53,874 nucleotides of DNA from contig CALFDJ010000011.1 in the NCBI GenBank assembly GCA_937950325.1, positions 1-53,874 of the forward strand, read 5' to 3'. The notes under the pieces were generated by a model. The model did no database searches and was not told the origin of the DNA. It saw nothing but the letters and a program-made list of their open reading frames with translations. Every line of letters starts with the position of its first letter. The stretch's first letter is position 1. Both the position numbers and the translations under genes were made by a program. This DNA comes from an uncultured Collinsella sp. (lineage in GTDB: Bacteria; Actinomycetota; Coriobacteriia; Coriobacteriales; Coriobacteriaceae). This document shows positions 41,344 to 49,983 of the stretch, one piece after another.

Positions 41344-41577
41344 ATGAACACGATGGTCGAAGTTGCTGACAAGGCTTGGAACTGGGCTTTTTGCCGGGCG
41401 ATCCGCGCTCGCCAGCATGCCAAGGAGCTACTGCAGGAGGAGAGCGCACAGGGTACCACCGAGTATGCCATCTTGGTCGGCGTGCTCGTGGTGATCGCGA
41501 TTATCGCCATCGTCGCATTTAAGGGCAAGGTCCAAGATCTATGGAACGCTATCAGCGAGGGCATCAACAGCCTGTAG
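41344..41577 (+). CDS. Flp-type major pilin candidate
   Basis: A 77-residue protein with a 37-residue charged leader, then AQGTTEYAILVGVLVVIAII and a short C-terminal tail ending in SEGINSL. The Glu-Tyr pair after a small residue and the following hydrophobic helix match the Flp pilin class III signal. Cleavage by a prepilin peptidase would give a mature pilin of about 40 residues. GGAGG lies 6 bases before ATG 41344. No TadV-type prepilin peptidase gene occurs in this cluster, so it must be encoded elsewhere. Confidence 0.85.
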   Translation: MNTMVEVADKAWNWAFCRAIRARQHAKELLQEESAQGTTEYAILVGVLVVIAIIAIVAFKGKVQDLWNAISEGINSL

Positions 41578-42104
41578 AGGGCGAGCGCCCCATCGGGGTG
41601 CTGCTGGTGTTTGCTTGCCTGGCCGTGGCGATAGCGGCGGTGCTTTGGGGGCTTAACGCCGCGCGGCAGCAGCGTCCTGGGGCCGCCTTCGATTCGGGCT
41701 CAGATTCGGCGGTGGCGTCTCAAAAAGATGAGATGCGAGATGCGGACGATTCGGATGTCGCTGTCACGGCGCAAACCTTTCTGCGGACGCTCGACAAGCG
41801 GTCTGGCACTGCGACGGATTTGCCTGAGGACAACGCGATTGCGGTCCGGCTTGCATGGTTCGAGGACCGACCGATGACCGAGGCAGCGGCGGATATGTTA
41901 CGCGCCTACCGCGAGGTGCCAACGGCCCAGCTCGCCCTGAGCGGCTATCTCGATATTAAGGGCAACGTATGGGGCGCCATCGTGCGCGATGGGCGCGGCT
42001 GGGTCGATATGGTGACGGTTGCCGCGGATACCGGCGATGCTTCGTGTCGTCTGCGCGCGGTGCGCCTGGTCCCGCAAACAATAAGCTCAAAGGAGGGATC
42101 GTGA
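41541..42104 (+). CDS. Tad-cluster membrane-anchored hypothetical protein
   Basis: A 187-residue protein with one N-terminal membrane helix (VLLVFACLAVAIAAVLWGL) and an acidic extracellular domain with no recognised family. It overlaps the pilin gene by 37 bases. An internal GTG at 41598 could be the real start, because the first ATG has no good ribosome-binding site. Its position among the pilin genes suggests an assembly or accessory role (RcpB/TadD-like position, inferred only from order). Confidence 0.6.
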   Translation: MERYQRGHQQPVEGERPIGVLLVFACLAVAIAAVLWGLNAARQQRPGAAFDSGSDSAVASQKDEMRDADDSDVAVTAQTFLRTLDKRSGTATDLPEDNAIAVRLAWFEDRPMTEAAADMLRAYREVPTAQLALSGYLDIKGNVWGAIVRDGRGWVDMVTVAADTGDASCRLRAVRLVPQTISSKEGS

Positions 42105-42105
42105 A

Positions 42106-42324
42106 ATGCATGGCGTTCTGCGTGAAGAGGTTGCCCAAGCGACTGTGGAATACGCCATCGTCACGGTGGCGCTGCTATCGATCGTGCTGGCGATTGCGGG
42201 ACTTTGGCGTGCTGGCACCGATGGACGCTTGGCGGCGCTGGTTGAGCGGGCGGCATCCCATGGCGTTGCCTCGACGTCGGTTATCGACGCCGCTGCGGGC
42301 GCTAAGGACATCGCGTTGTATTGA
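42106..42324 (+). CDS. Small pilin-like/TadE-type protein
   Basis: A 72-residue protein with a short charged leader and the signal AQATVEYAIVTVALLSIVLA, then a short C-terminal domain. ATG 42106 has AAAGGAGGG upstream. It could be a minor pilin. It uses the same Ala-Gln-x-Thr-x-Glu pattern as three other proteins of the cluster. Confidence 0.72.
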   Translation: MHGVLREEVAQATVEYAIVTVALLSIVLAIAGLWRAGTDGRLAALVERAASHGVASTSVIDAAAGAKDIALY

Positions 42325-42796
42325 TATCGCGCGCGAGGACCGGGCGCAGTCTACGGTCGAGGCCGCTTTTTTGCTGCCGACGTTTCTGACGCTCATCCTT
42401 CTCGCGCTGCAACCGGTGTGCCTGCTTTATACGCGCGCGGTCATGGAGTCTGCCGCCGCCGAGACCGCGCGGCTCATGACCACGACGACGGCGGAGGACG
42501 ACGATCTTAAGGAGTTCACCCGCCGCCGGCTTGCCGCGGTGCCCAACGTTTCGATCTTTCATGCCGGCGGGCCGTTGTCGTGGGATATCGAGCTTGGCCG
42601 GGCCGGTGCGGGTGGCGTCTCGTCCGTGTCCGTTTCCGGCGAGGTCAAGCCGTTGCCTGTGATCGGTGCGTTTGCGCAGGCTATGGGTGGTACCGCCGAG
42701 GGCGGCTACGTTGAGCTCAAGGTCGATGTCTCGTATCAATCGCGTCCCGAATGGCTGGAGGGAGATTATGATTCGTGGATTGCTGCATGGGATTAA
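42260..42796 (+). CDS. tadE: TadE-like pseudopilin
   Basis: A protein of about 178 residues with the signal AQSTVEAAFLLPTFLTLILL, then a helical and beta C-terminal region typical of TadE/TadF. The start is uncertain: ATG 42260 gives a basic 26-residue leader (MALPRRRLSTPLRALR) and overlaps the previous gene by 65 bases. The alternative is a rare ATT at 42320 just behind AAGGA. It is part of the pilus minor-subunit set. Confidence 0.7.
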   Translation: MALPRRRLSTPLRALRTSRCIDIAREDRAQSTVEAAFLLPTFLTLILLALQPVCLLYTRAVMESAAAETARLMTTTTAEDDDLKEFTRRRLAAVPNVSIFHAGGPLSWDIELGRAGAGGVSSVSVSGEVKPLPVIGAFAQAMGGTAEGGYVELKVDVSYQSRPEWLEGDYDSWIAAWD

Positions 42797-44921
42797 GCGT
42801 TTCTGGTCTAGATGCGTTTTGACGCGCCGTCCGAGCTGCCATCGCAAGCGAGGCGGCTTTATGGGCCGCGCCGGTGTTGATCTGTTTATCGAAGACGGCG
42901 CCTATACCACGCTTTCTTCTGCCGTGGTCATCCTAGTGGTGCTCACGTTGTTGTTTTCGTCGACCGCGGCGATATGGAGCATGTCGCGTGCCGGGGATAC
43001 CCAGGTGGCGGCCGATAGCGGCGCGCTGGCAGGCGCCAATGTGGTGTCGTCCTATCACACGGCTGCCACGGTGGTGGATGCGAGCATTTTGAGTCTGGGG
43101 CTGGCGGGGTTTGCCACGATCGGGACGGGTCTGGTCGCCATCCTCATCCCGGGTGCCGAACCAGTTGCCGGCAATATGGTCGACACCGGGATTGAGATCA
43201 TTAAAACGCGCAACAAGTTTGCCAAAAGCGCATCGGAAGGCTTACAGAAAATCGAGACGGCTCTGCCGTATCTGATCGCCGCGCGTGCCACGCAGGCGGT
43301 GTCGGCGCAGGATACCGATAGTGTGACCTATACCGGTACGGCGCTTGCCGTGCCCAGGACGTCCGAGTCGGACTTCGCTGCGCTCAAAGGGTCAGAGATC
43401 TCGACCGATGCCATCGAGAGCACCTCAAAAGACCTTGACTATGCTGCCAAGGAACTGAAGAAAGCGTCCGAGAAAACGTCAAAGGCCAAGGAACGCGCCT
43501 GGCTTGCCGACTGCGGTGGATCGGACAGAGGCGCAGTCGGAAGCTGTTCGTGCATGTGGGAACGCGCGAAGAGCTTGGCGAAGCTTTCGGATATTGAGAA
43601 TCCGCACTATGCCTCGAGTGTCACATGGGAGCCGCAAGTGGCGCTCGATCGCGCGAAGGCCTATTACCGCTTGCGCCTTGCAAACGAGGCACCTCAGGGC
43701 TCAAGCGTCGAGACGAAGGCGGAGTCGGCGGCGCGCAAGGCGTTTTACACCTATGCGAGTACAGAGGTCAATCGTGCATATGTAACCGAGGACGGAGATG
43801 AAGTCGCTTCCTATATCCCGCTGTTGCCGCGCAACACTGACGAGGTGCGAGCGACGGAACTCTATACCGATACGGTGTGGCCAACCAGTGCCATCGATGG
43901 CAAGACGTATCTGCATTACGGAACGAGTTGCCCCAACTATAAGAAGGGGGCGCCATGCGGGCTGGCCTCGGTTGCTGCTTATGACGGGCAGGACAAATGC
44001 AATAGATGCCATTTTGGTGTTTCGTCGCTCGGTGCCGTTGCGGCTCCTTCGACTTCTATCGAAAACGGCTTTGAGTACCACTTTGATCGATTCAAAGAGG
44101 CTCTGGAAGACTACGTCGAATGCCGCAACAAAGAACTCGAACTTGAGCGTCAGACCGAGGATGAGGCCGACCGTGCGGGCAATGCGTTTGACCAGGCCAT
44201 TAAAGCGCTTTCCGGCGAGCGCCCGCGTATCGCCCCACCTGGCCGCAACGGCGTGGTCGCCTTTGCAGTTTCGGGTGACATTACCAGCCCCGATCAACTT
44301 AACTCCTCGTTTAACGCGGCAGTCAGGCTTGGCGATCGCGGTGCTATCTCTGCCGCGGTGCTGGCGTCCGATGAGGCGACGGCGCAAAACAACGTGCTTT
44401 CGCGATTTTTCTCGACATTGAAGGAACGCTCGGGCGGCGTTGCCGGCGTGCTCGACGGCGTCATGGATGTTTGGGGACGGCTACTCGTGGGATACGGAGA
44501 CATCCAAGGTTCGGCCGACGAACTTATGGACGAGATGATTAAAGACCTAGGAGGGGGCAGCGGTGCGTTGGGCTCCATTGCATCGTGGCTCGGCGATACC
44601 GTTTCGGCGTCCGTGGCGGCGCTGGGTTTGGAACCGTGCGACTTGCGCCTGCGAAAGCCGGTGCTGACCGATTCCGCCAACGTCATTAAGAGTCCGGGGT
44701 CTGACATTGCGGGTCTCTCTCAAACGCAAGACAAACTGCGAAGTATTCCGTTGGGCGTGACCGATCCCAAGGCGCTTTGCGAGGCGTTGGAATATCAAGT
44801 CGAACGCACCATTAGCGGTACGGTGTTCACACTTGCGGAGATTCCTCTGCCCGGCGGCGGCTCCATCCCGCTCACCGTCGATGTCGCCACGCTGGTTGGC
44901 GCTTTGGGCGGTGGGTCGTAA
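42768..44921 (+). CDS. TadG-like large surface/pilus-associated protein
   Basis: A 717-residue protein with an N-terminal membrane helix (TLSSAVVILVVLTLLFSSTA) in a TadE/TadG-type leader with GDTQVAADSGALAGANVV. The rest is presumably extracellular and has no von Willebrand A motif. A cysteine-rich patch (about residues 250-260 and 385-420, including SCPNYKKGAPCG and DKCNRCHFG) is unusual. Charged coiled-coil-like segments occur at about 225-240 and 435-470. ATG 42768 is preceded by GGAGGGAG and overlaps the tadE stop by 29 bases. Function in pilus anchoring is inferred from position. Confidence 0.68.
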   Translation: MIRGLLHGIKRFWSRCVLTRRPSCHRKRGGFMGRAGVDLFIEDGAYTTLSSAVVILVVLTLLFSSTAAIWSMSRAGDTQVAADSGALAGANVVSSYHTAATVVDASILSLGLAGFATIGTGLVAILIPGAEPVAGNMVDTGIEIIKTRNKFAKSASEGLQKIETALPYLIAARATQAVSAQDTDSVTYTGTALAVPRTSESDFAALKGSEISTDAIESTSKDLDYAAKELKKASEKTSKAKERAWLADCGGSDRGAVGSCSCMWERAKSLAKLSDIENPHYASSVTWEPQVALDRAKAYYRLRLANEAPQGSSVETKAESAARKAFYTYASTEVNRAYVTEDGDEVASYIPLLPRNTDEVRATELYTDTVWPTSAIDGKTYLHYGTSCPNYKKGAPCGLASVAAYDGQDKCNRCHFGVSSLGAVAAPSTSIENGFEYHFDRFKEALEDYVECRNKELELERQTEDEADRAGNAFDQAIKALSGERPRIAPPGRNGVVAFAVSGDITSPDQLNSSFNAAVRLGDRGAISAAVLASDEATAQNNVLSRFFSTLKERSGGVAGVLDGVMDVWGRLLVGYGDIQGSADELMDEMIKDLGGGSGALGSIASWLGDTVSASVAALGLEPCDLRLRKPVLTDSANVIKSPGSDIAGLSQTQDKLRSIPLGVTDPKALCEALEYQVERTISGTVFTLAEIPLPGGGSIPLTVDVATLVGALGGGS

Positions 44922-45397
44922 TGAGTATCCGCATGCGTCTGCGCGAGGAGCGCGCCCAAGCGACGGTTGAGATGGCAGTGGTTACGCCCGTTTTGCTGGT
45001 GCTGGCACTCATCGTGTACAACGTCATGATCTTTGCCAGCGCTGTCGCGCGCTTCGACCGCGTGGTGCCCGACATCGTGTTGGCGCACGCTGTGGCGCCG
45101 GGCGGGGAGGGTGACGAGAACTCTGCCGATGCCTCGGTGACGGTCCAGACTCAAATTCTGAATGCCATGGAAGGCTATGACTTACAGATCGAAGTGTCGA
45201 GCGAGCAAGGCGCGGAGGCATCGGATGGTGGCCTGCTCTCCCTATCCGGTACGTTTAAGACCTACACCTGCACCATGCACTATGAGCCGTGGCCGACTTC
45301 TCTCAGCATCGCTGGCGTTCCGCTGGGGGCGCCGACAACGTTGTCGCACGAGCGCGCGGTGACGGTCGATCCATGGCGCCCGGGGGTGGTCATGTGA
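44921..45397 (+). CDS. TadE/TadF-like pseudopilin
   Basis: A 158-residue protein with leader MSIRMRLREER and signal AQATVEMAVVTPVLLVLALI. A C-terminal extracellular domain containing YTCTMHYEPWPTS follows. Its ATG overlaps the previous stop (TAATG). It is the third pseudopilin-like protein in the operon. Confidence 0.78.
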   Translation: MSIRMRLREERAQATVEMAVVTPVLLVLALIVYNVMIFASAVARFDRVVPDIVLAHAVAPGGEGDENSADASVTVQTQILNAMEGYDLQIEVSSEQGAEASDGGLLSLSGTFKTYTCTMHYEPWPTSLSIAGVPLGAPTTLSHERAVTVDPWRPGVVM

Positions 45398-45753
45398 CCG
45401 CGGTCTCGTCCTACATCGCCTACGCGCGGGCACTCAATAGGCTGGGTTGGACGCCGGCCGAGTTTGCGGTGGCGGAGTCGTTTGTCGTGCGTCTGCGCGG
45501 CATGCTGGGGCGGCGTCCGGTTGCCGCCAACGGCCTGCCGCTCGTCATGGCGTTTCCACGCTGCTCTTCGGTCCATACGTGTTTTATGGCCTATCCCATC
45601 GACATCGCCTTCATCGATCGCGACGGCAATATCCTCGCGCGCTACGAAAACGTTTGTCCTTGGCGCATGTGCTCCTGCCCCGGCGCCTGGGCCGTACTAG
45701 AGCGTCCTTCAATCATTGTTTCGACCCCTGTTCTCCAACGCGTGCCGGCTTAA
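45394..45753 (+). CDS. DUF192-family protein at the end of the Tad operon
   Basis: A 119-residue protein matching DUF192: RLRGMLGRRPV, then SSVHTCFMAYPIDIAFID and CPWRMCSCPGAWAVLE. DUF192 proteins are small beta-barrels of unknown function, frequently found near tad genes. GTG 45394 overlaps the previous stop by four bases (GTGA). This copy lacks a signal peptide, so it is probably cytoplasmic. Confidence 0.82.
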   Translation: MTAVSSYIAYARALNRLGWTPAEFAVAESFVVRLRGMLGRRPVAANGLPLVMAFPRCSSVHTCFMAYPIDIAFIDRDGNILARYENVCPWRMCSCPGAWAVLERPSIIVSTPVLQRVPA

Positions 45754-45850
45754 GGGACTGAGCGAAAAACTTCTTGCTGCCGGCTGATGCCTCTGACGTG
45801 CCGATTTATAGAACCGAGGCTGTGCTCAAAAACTTTTTTAAAATTCTCGG

Positions 45851-45878
45851 TTGACCGGAACGCGTCCTTGGTTATACT
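45851..45878 (+). promoter_or_regulatory. Promoter of tRNA-Phe
   Basis: TTGACC (45851-45856), 16 bp, TATACT (45873-45878), about 32 bases before the mature 5' end of the tRNA. Confidence 0.8.
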
Positions 45879-45910
45879 AATCAAGCCTTGAAACAAGGCA
45901 CACCTCAAAT

Positions 45911-45983
<73 letters not shown>

Positions 45984-45996
45984 CCTTGAATTGACT

Positions 45997-46023
45997 AGGA
46001 CCTCTGCAAAGGGGTCCTTTTCT
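45997..46023 (+). terminator. Terminator of tRNA-Phe
   Basis: AGGACC (45997-46002) pairs with GGTCCT (46013-46018) around a 10-base loop and is followed by TTTTCTTT. The next 230 bases have no gene; TATACT at 46185-46190 is a plausible -10 for the following gene. Confidence 0.7.
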
Positions 46024-46255
46024 TTAATCGAGAGCTCTGCGAAAAACGGGACGCGCTTTCCGGTGTCTGCCTCCGGCGCGCGTACACACCTCGTCGCACC
46101 ATCCCGAGTCCGTCTGCTCCCAGACATTCCTCCCACTTTCGCGTCACTTTGCAGACCGTTCGGTCGTCTGTCCGCACGCGCGGGTATACTCAAAACGATA
46201 CTTTTCCTATGCAATACGATGCAGGCTCGGCCTGCACGATCCGAAGGGGGCAGTG

Positions 46256-47317
46256 ATGGAGAGGATACTCGGCGTTAATCTCTCTGGCTGGTTTATTCCC
46301 GAGCCTTGGGTGACCCCGTCGCTATACGCGGCGACCGGTGCATCCAATGCGGCCGAGCTGCAGGAGGCCATGGGCACCGCCGCCTATAACGAGCGCATGC
46401 GCCGTCATTACGAGACGTTTGTGAGCGAGGATGATTTCCGTCGCATGGCGCAGATCGGCCTCAACGCCGTGCGCCTGCCGGTGCCTTGGTATGCCTTTGG
46501 CTCACAGGAGTCCGATGCGTCCTACATCTCGGTTGTCGACTACATCGACCGTGCAATTGAGTGGGCTGCCAAGTATGACATCCGCGTGCTGCTTGATCTA
46601 GCAACTGTGCCCGGTGGCCAGGGCGATTCCAACGATTCGCCCGCCACGCCAGAGGCTGTTGCCGAGTGGCATTCGTCCACCAACGGTCGTCATGTCGCAC
46701 TCGACGTGCTCGAGCGCTTGGCCGATCGCTACGGCGAGGCCGAGAGCCTGCTGGGCATTGAGCTGCTGGATACGCCGCAGATGAGTGTCCGCAAGAGCCT
46801 CTTCACCATGACGGATGGCATTCCGGCGCACTACCTGCGCAACTTCTATCGCGATGCCTATGAGCTCGTCCGTTCGTATATGCCCGAGGATAAGATCGTC
46901 GTCTTTTCGTCTTCGGGGCATCCCAGCGAGTGGAAGCATTTTATGCGCGGCGCCAAGTACAAGAACGTCTACATGGACCTTCACCTGTACCATTACCGCG
47001 ACGAGTATGCGCTCGACATCACGAGCCCCCGCGGGCTGACGACGGCGATTTCGCGCAACAAGCGCGAGCTTAAAGAAGCGATTTCGACTGGGTTCCCCGT
47101 GCTGGTGGGCGAATGGTCGGGCGCGGCGATCTTTGCCAACTCGTCGGTTACGCCCGAGGGCCGCAATGCCTACGAGCGCGTGTTTATCGCCAACCAGCTG
47201 GCTTCGTTTGCGCCGGCTGCCGGCTGGTTCTTCCAAACGTGGAAGACCGAGAAGCGCATTGCAGCATGGGACGCCCGCGCGGCGCTCGGTACGCTCGAGC
47301 GCGGCATGATTGAATAG
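46256..47317 (+). CDS. GH5-family (exo-1,3-glucanase-like) protein with altered acid/base motif
   Basis: A 353-residue (beta/alpha)8 protein. It opens LGVNLSGWFIPEPWVTPSLY like GH5_9 glucanases and has LNAVRLPVPWYAF, DLHLYHYRDE (His243) and WFFQTWKTE. The nucleophile Glu286 is present in VLVGEWSGA. The usual acid/base motif NEP on strand 4 is replaced by LDTP (Asp172-Thr173), so the catalytic Glu is missing. There is no signal peptide. It may be inactive or use another residue, for example in binding or transglycosylation. ATG 46256 has AAGGGGG upstream. It is followed six bases later by rsmI, suggesting co-transcription. Confidence 0.85.
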   Translation: MERILGVNLSGWFIPEPWVTPSLYAATGASNAAELQEAMGTAAYNERMRRHYETFVSEDDFRRMAQIGLNAVRLPVPWYAFGSQESDASYISVVDYIDRAIEWAAKYDIRVLLDLATVPGGQGDSNDSPATPEAVAEWHSSTNGRHVALDVLERLADRYGEAESLLGIELLDTPQMSVRKSLFTMTDGIPAHYLRNFYRDAYELVRSYMPEDKIVVFSSSGHPSEWKHFMRGAKYKNVYMDLHLYHYRDEYALDITSPRGLTTAISRNKRELKEAISTGFPVLVGEWSGAAIFANSSVTPEGRNAYERVFIANQLASFAPAAGWFFQTWKTEKRIAAWDARAALGTLERGMIE

Positions 47318-47323
47318 GTTGAT

Positions 47324-48202
47324 ATGACGCAAAACAGCGCCCATACGGGCAAACTCTATGTGGTCGGCACGCCTATCGGCAACCTGGGCGACCTGTCTCC
47401 GCGCGTTGGCGAGGCGTTTGCCGCCGCCGATGCCATCTGCTGCGAAGACACGCGTGTGACGTCAAAGCTGCTGATGCACCTGGGCATTTCCAAGCCACTT
47501 GTCCGTTGCGACGAGAATGTGATCGCCAGCCGCGCCGCCGGCCTGGTCGACCGTCTGCTGGCGGGGGAGACCCTCGCCTTTGCCTCGGATGCCGGCATGC
47601 CGAGCGTGTCCGATCCCGGCCAGGCGCTGGTCGAGGCGGCGCGTGAGGCCGATGTGCCCGTCGAAGTTATTCCCGGGCCCTCTGCTTGCGTCACGGCGCT
47701 CGTTTCGTCCGGCATTCCCTGCGAGCATTTTTTCTTCGAGGGCTTTTTGGGCCGAAAGCACGGCGACCGCGTGCGCCGTTTGCAGCGCCTTGCCGTGGTG
47801 CCCGGCGCGCTCATCTTCTACGAGTCTCCACATCGCATCGTGGCGACACTCGAAGCCGTGGCGGAGGTCTTTCCCCAGCGTGAGGTTGCCGTCTGCCGCG
47901 AGCTCACCAAGTTGCACGAGGAGGTCCTGCGCGGGCCCGCTGCCCAGCTTGCCGAGGAGCTACGTGCCCGCGGCGAGGTGAAAGGCGAGATTGCGCTGGT
48001 CATCGCGCCGCCGAGCGAGGACGAAGAGGCCGGTATCGTGCCGGTTGGCGCCGCGGCAGCGGATCCCGATGAGGCCCTGCGCGCGGATATCCGCGCCGCG
48101 CTCGAGGAGGGGGAGCCCGCCTCTGCGGTGGCCAAGCGCCTGTCTCAGAAGTATTCGCGCCGCAAGCGCGATGTCTATGCCATGGTGCTCGATATGCAAT
48201 AG
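47324..48202 (+). CDS. rsmI: 16S rRNA (cytidine-1402-2'-O)-methyltransferase
   Basis: A 292-residue RsmI protein. The SAM-binding fold has GTPIGNLGDLSPR at the N-terminus, CEDTRVTSKLL, FASDAGMPSVSDPG, and IPGPSACVTALVSSG. The C-terminal RsmI HTH region includes AVAKRLSQKYSRRKRDVY. It 2'-O-methylates C1402 in the 30S decoding site. It is likely co-transcribed with the GH5 gene. The spacer before metG contains a -10-like TAGAAT (48227-48232), so metG may have its own promoter. Confidence 0.95.
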   Translation: MTQNSAHTGKLYVVGTPIGNLGDLSPRVGEAFAAADAICCEDTRVTSKLLMHLGISKPLVRCDENVIASRAAGLVDRLLAGETLAFASDAGMPSVSDPGQALVEAAREADVPVEVIPGPSACVTALVSSGIPCEHFFFEGFLGRKHGDRVRRLQRLAVVPGALIFYESPHRIVATLEAVAEVFPQREVAVCRELTKLHEEVLRGPAAQLAEELRARGEVKGEIALVIAPPSEDEEAGIVPVGAAAADPDEALRADIRAALEEGEPASAVAKRLSQKYSRRKRDVYAMVLDMQ

Positions 48203-48271
48203 ATGGAGGATATCCAGCCCTTGCGCTAGAATCATCCTCTGTATGCAACGTTTTTCTGGAGGACAAACCCC

Positions 48272-49873
48272 ATGGATCAAAGCAAGCCTTCGTTCTTTAT
48301 CACGACGCCCATCTACTACGTCAACGCCGATCCGCACCTGGGCACGGCTTATTCCACCATCATCGCCGACGTTCAGGCTCGCTATCGCCGTTCCGTCGGC
48401 TATAACGTCAAGTTCCTGACCGGCATGGACGAGCACGGCGAGAAGGTCGCCGAGGCCGCAGCCAAGCACAACATGACGCCGCAGGAGTGGACCGATAGCC
48501 AGGCTCCGCACTTCAAGGAGCTTTGGAGCAAGCTCGAGATTTCCAATGATGACTTCATTCGCACCACCGAGCCGCGCCAGCACCATGCCGTGCAGTACCT
48601 GTGGGAGCGCATGAAGGAGTCCGGTTACCTGTATAAGGGCAGCTACGACGGCTGGTATTGCGTGCCTGATGAGACCTACTTCACTGATACACAGGTCCAG
48701 AAGGGCGACGAGGAGTACGGCAGCGTCGGCCAGCACCTGTGCCCCGACTGCCACCGTCCGCTTGAGCGCGTGCAGGAGGAGTCCTACTTCTTTAAGCTTT
48801 CCGCCTTCCAGGACAAGCTGCTTAAGCTCTATGACGAGCATCCCGACTTTGTCGAGCCTGCGTTCCGTATGAACGAGGTGCGCAGCTTTGTCGAGGGCGG
48901 CCTCAACGACCTTTCCGTGAGCCGTACGAGCTTTGACTGGGGCATTCAGGTTCCGTTTGACGAGGGCCACGTGACCTATGTGTGGTTCGACGCGCTGCTC
49001 AACTATATGACGGCTGTCGGCTACGGTGTCGATACCGACGAGGCCCGTGCCGAGTTGGCCTATCGCTGGCCCGCGCAGTTCCACATCGTGGGTAAGGACA
49101 TCATCCGCTTCCACTGCGTCATTTGGCCCGCCATGCTCATGGCCATCGGCGAGGCCCTGCCCGAGCACGTCTTTGCCCACGGCTTCCTGACCGTGCGCAA
49201 TGCCGAGACCGGCAAGGCCGAGAAGATGTCCAAGAGCCGCGGCAACGCCATCGCTCCGCAGGACGTTATCGACATGCTGGGCGTCGAGGGCTATCGCTAC
49301 TACTTCATGACCGACGTCGTCCCCGGCACCGACGGTGCCATCAGCTTCGACCGCATGGAGCAGGTCTACAACGCCGACCTGGCCAACAGCTGGGGCAACC
49401 TCATCTCGCGTTCGCTCAACATGAGCGGCAAGTACTTTGACGGTTGCGCGCCCGTCAAGCCCGCATCGTTCGATGCGTTCGACAACCCGCTGGCAAAGAT
49501 CGCCGATGGCCTAGTCGACCGCTACATGGCCAAGATGGACGTGCTCGATTACGGTGGAGCCAAGGACGAGGTCATGGAACTCATCCACGCCGCCAACCAC
49601 TACATCGAGGACTCCGAGCCCTGGGCACTTGCCAAGGACGAGGCCAAGGCTGACGAGCTGGCATTTGTGATCTACAACCTGCTTGAGGCCATCCGCATTG
49701 CCGCTCACCTGCTGATGCCGCTCATGCCCCAGACTTCTGCCGAGGCTCTGCGCCGCCTGTCCTGCGAGGACGAGGCCGCGAGCGACGACCTCAAGGGCAT
49801 TTGCGCTTGGGGCCTGCTTGCCGGCGGTCAGCCCGTCGAGAAGGGCGATCCGCTGTTCCCGCGTCTGGCGTAG
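48272..49873 (+). CDS. metG: Methionyl-tRNA synthetase
   Basis: A 533-residue class I synthetase. The HIGH-equivalent is HLGTAY, the zinc-knuckle region has CPDCHRPLERVQEES, and the KMSKS motif is EKMSKSRGN. The anticodon-binding helical domain (about 390-530) follows and there is no C-terminal dimerisation (Arc1p-like) domain, which marks the short form. It charges tRNA-Met for initiation and elongation. ATG 48272 has TGGAGGA upstream. A terminator follows before rsmA. Confidence 0.95.
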   Translation: MDQSKPSFFITTPIYYVNADPHLGTAYSTIIADVQARYRRSVGYNVKFLTGMDEHGEKVAEAAAKHNMTPQEWTDSQAPHFKELWSKLEISNDDFIRTTEPRQHHAVQYLWERMKESGYLYKGSYDGWYCVPDETYFTDTQVQKGDEEYGSVGQHLCPDCHRPLERVQEESYFFKLSAFQDKLLKLYDEHPDFVEPAFRMNEVRSFVEGGLNDLSVSRTSFDWGIQVPFDEGHVTYVWFDALLNYMTAVGYGVDTDEARAELAYRWPAQFHIVGKDIIRFHCVIWPAMLMAIGEALPEHVFAHGFLTVRNAETGKAEKMSKSRGNAIAPQDVIDMLGVEGYRYYFMTDVVPGTDGAISFDRMEQVYNADLANSWGNLISRSLNMSGKYFDGCAPVKPASFDAFDNPLAKIADGLVDRYMAKMDVLDYGGAKDEVMELIHAANHYIEDSEPWALAKDEAKADELAFVIYNLLEAIRIAAHLLMPLMPQTSAEALRRLSCEDEAASDDLKGICAWGLLAGGQPVEKGDPLFPRLA

Positions 49874-49915
49874 AGACCGCGCGAGCGCCATATCGGCAAT
49901 TTGCTGTTTAGCTGT

Positions 49916-49947
49916 AAGGGCATGGCCGCCACGGTCCATGCCCTTTT
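49916..49947 (+). terminator. Terminator of metG
   Basis: AAGGGCATGG (49916-49925) pairs with CCATGCCCTT (49936-49945) and runs into TTTTG. Confidence 0.8.
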
Positions 49948-49983
49948 GTTTCAAGACGCCGCCATCATGCTAAGGAGGCAACC

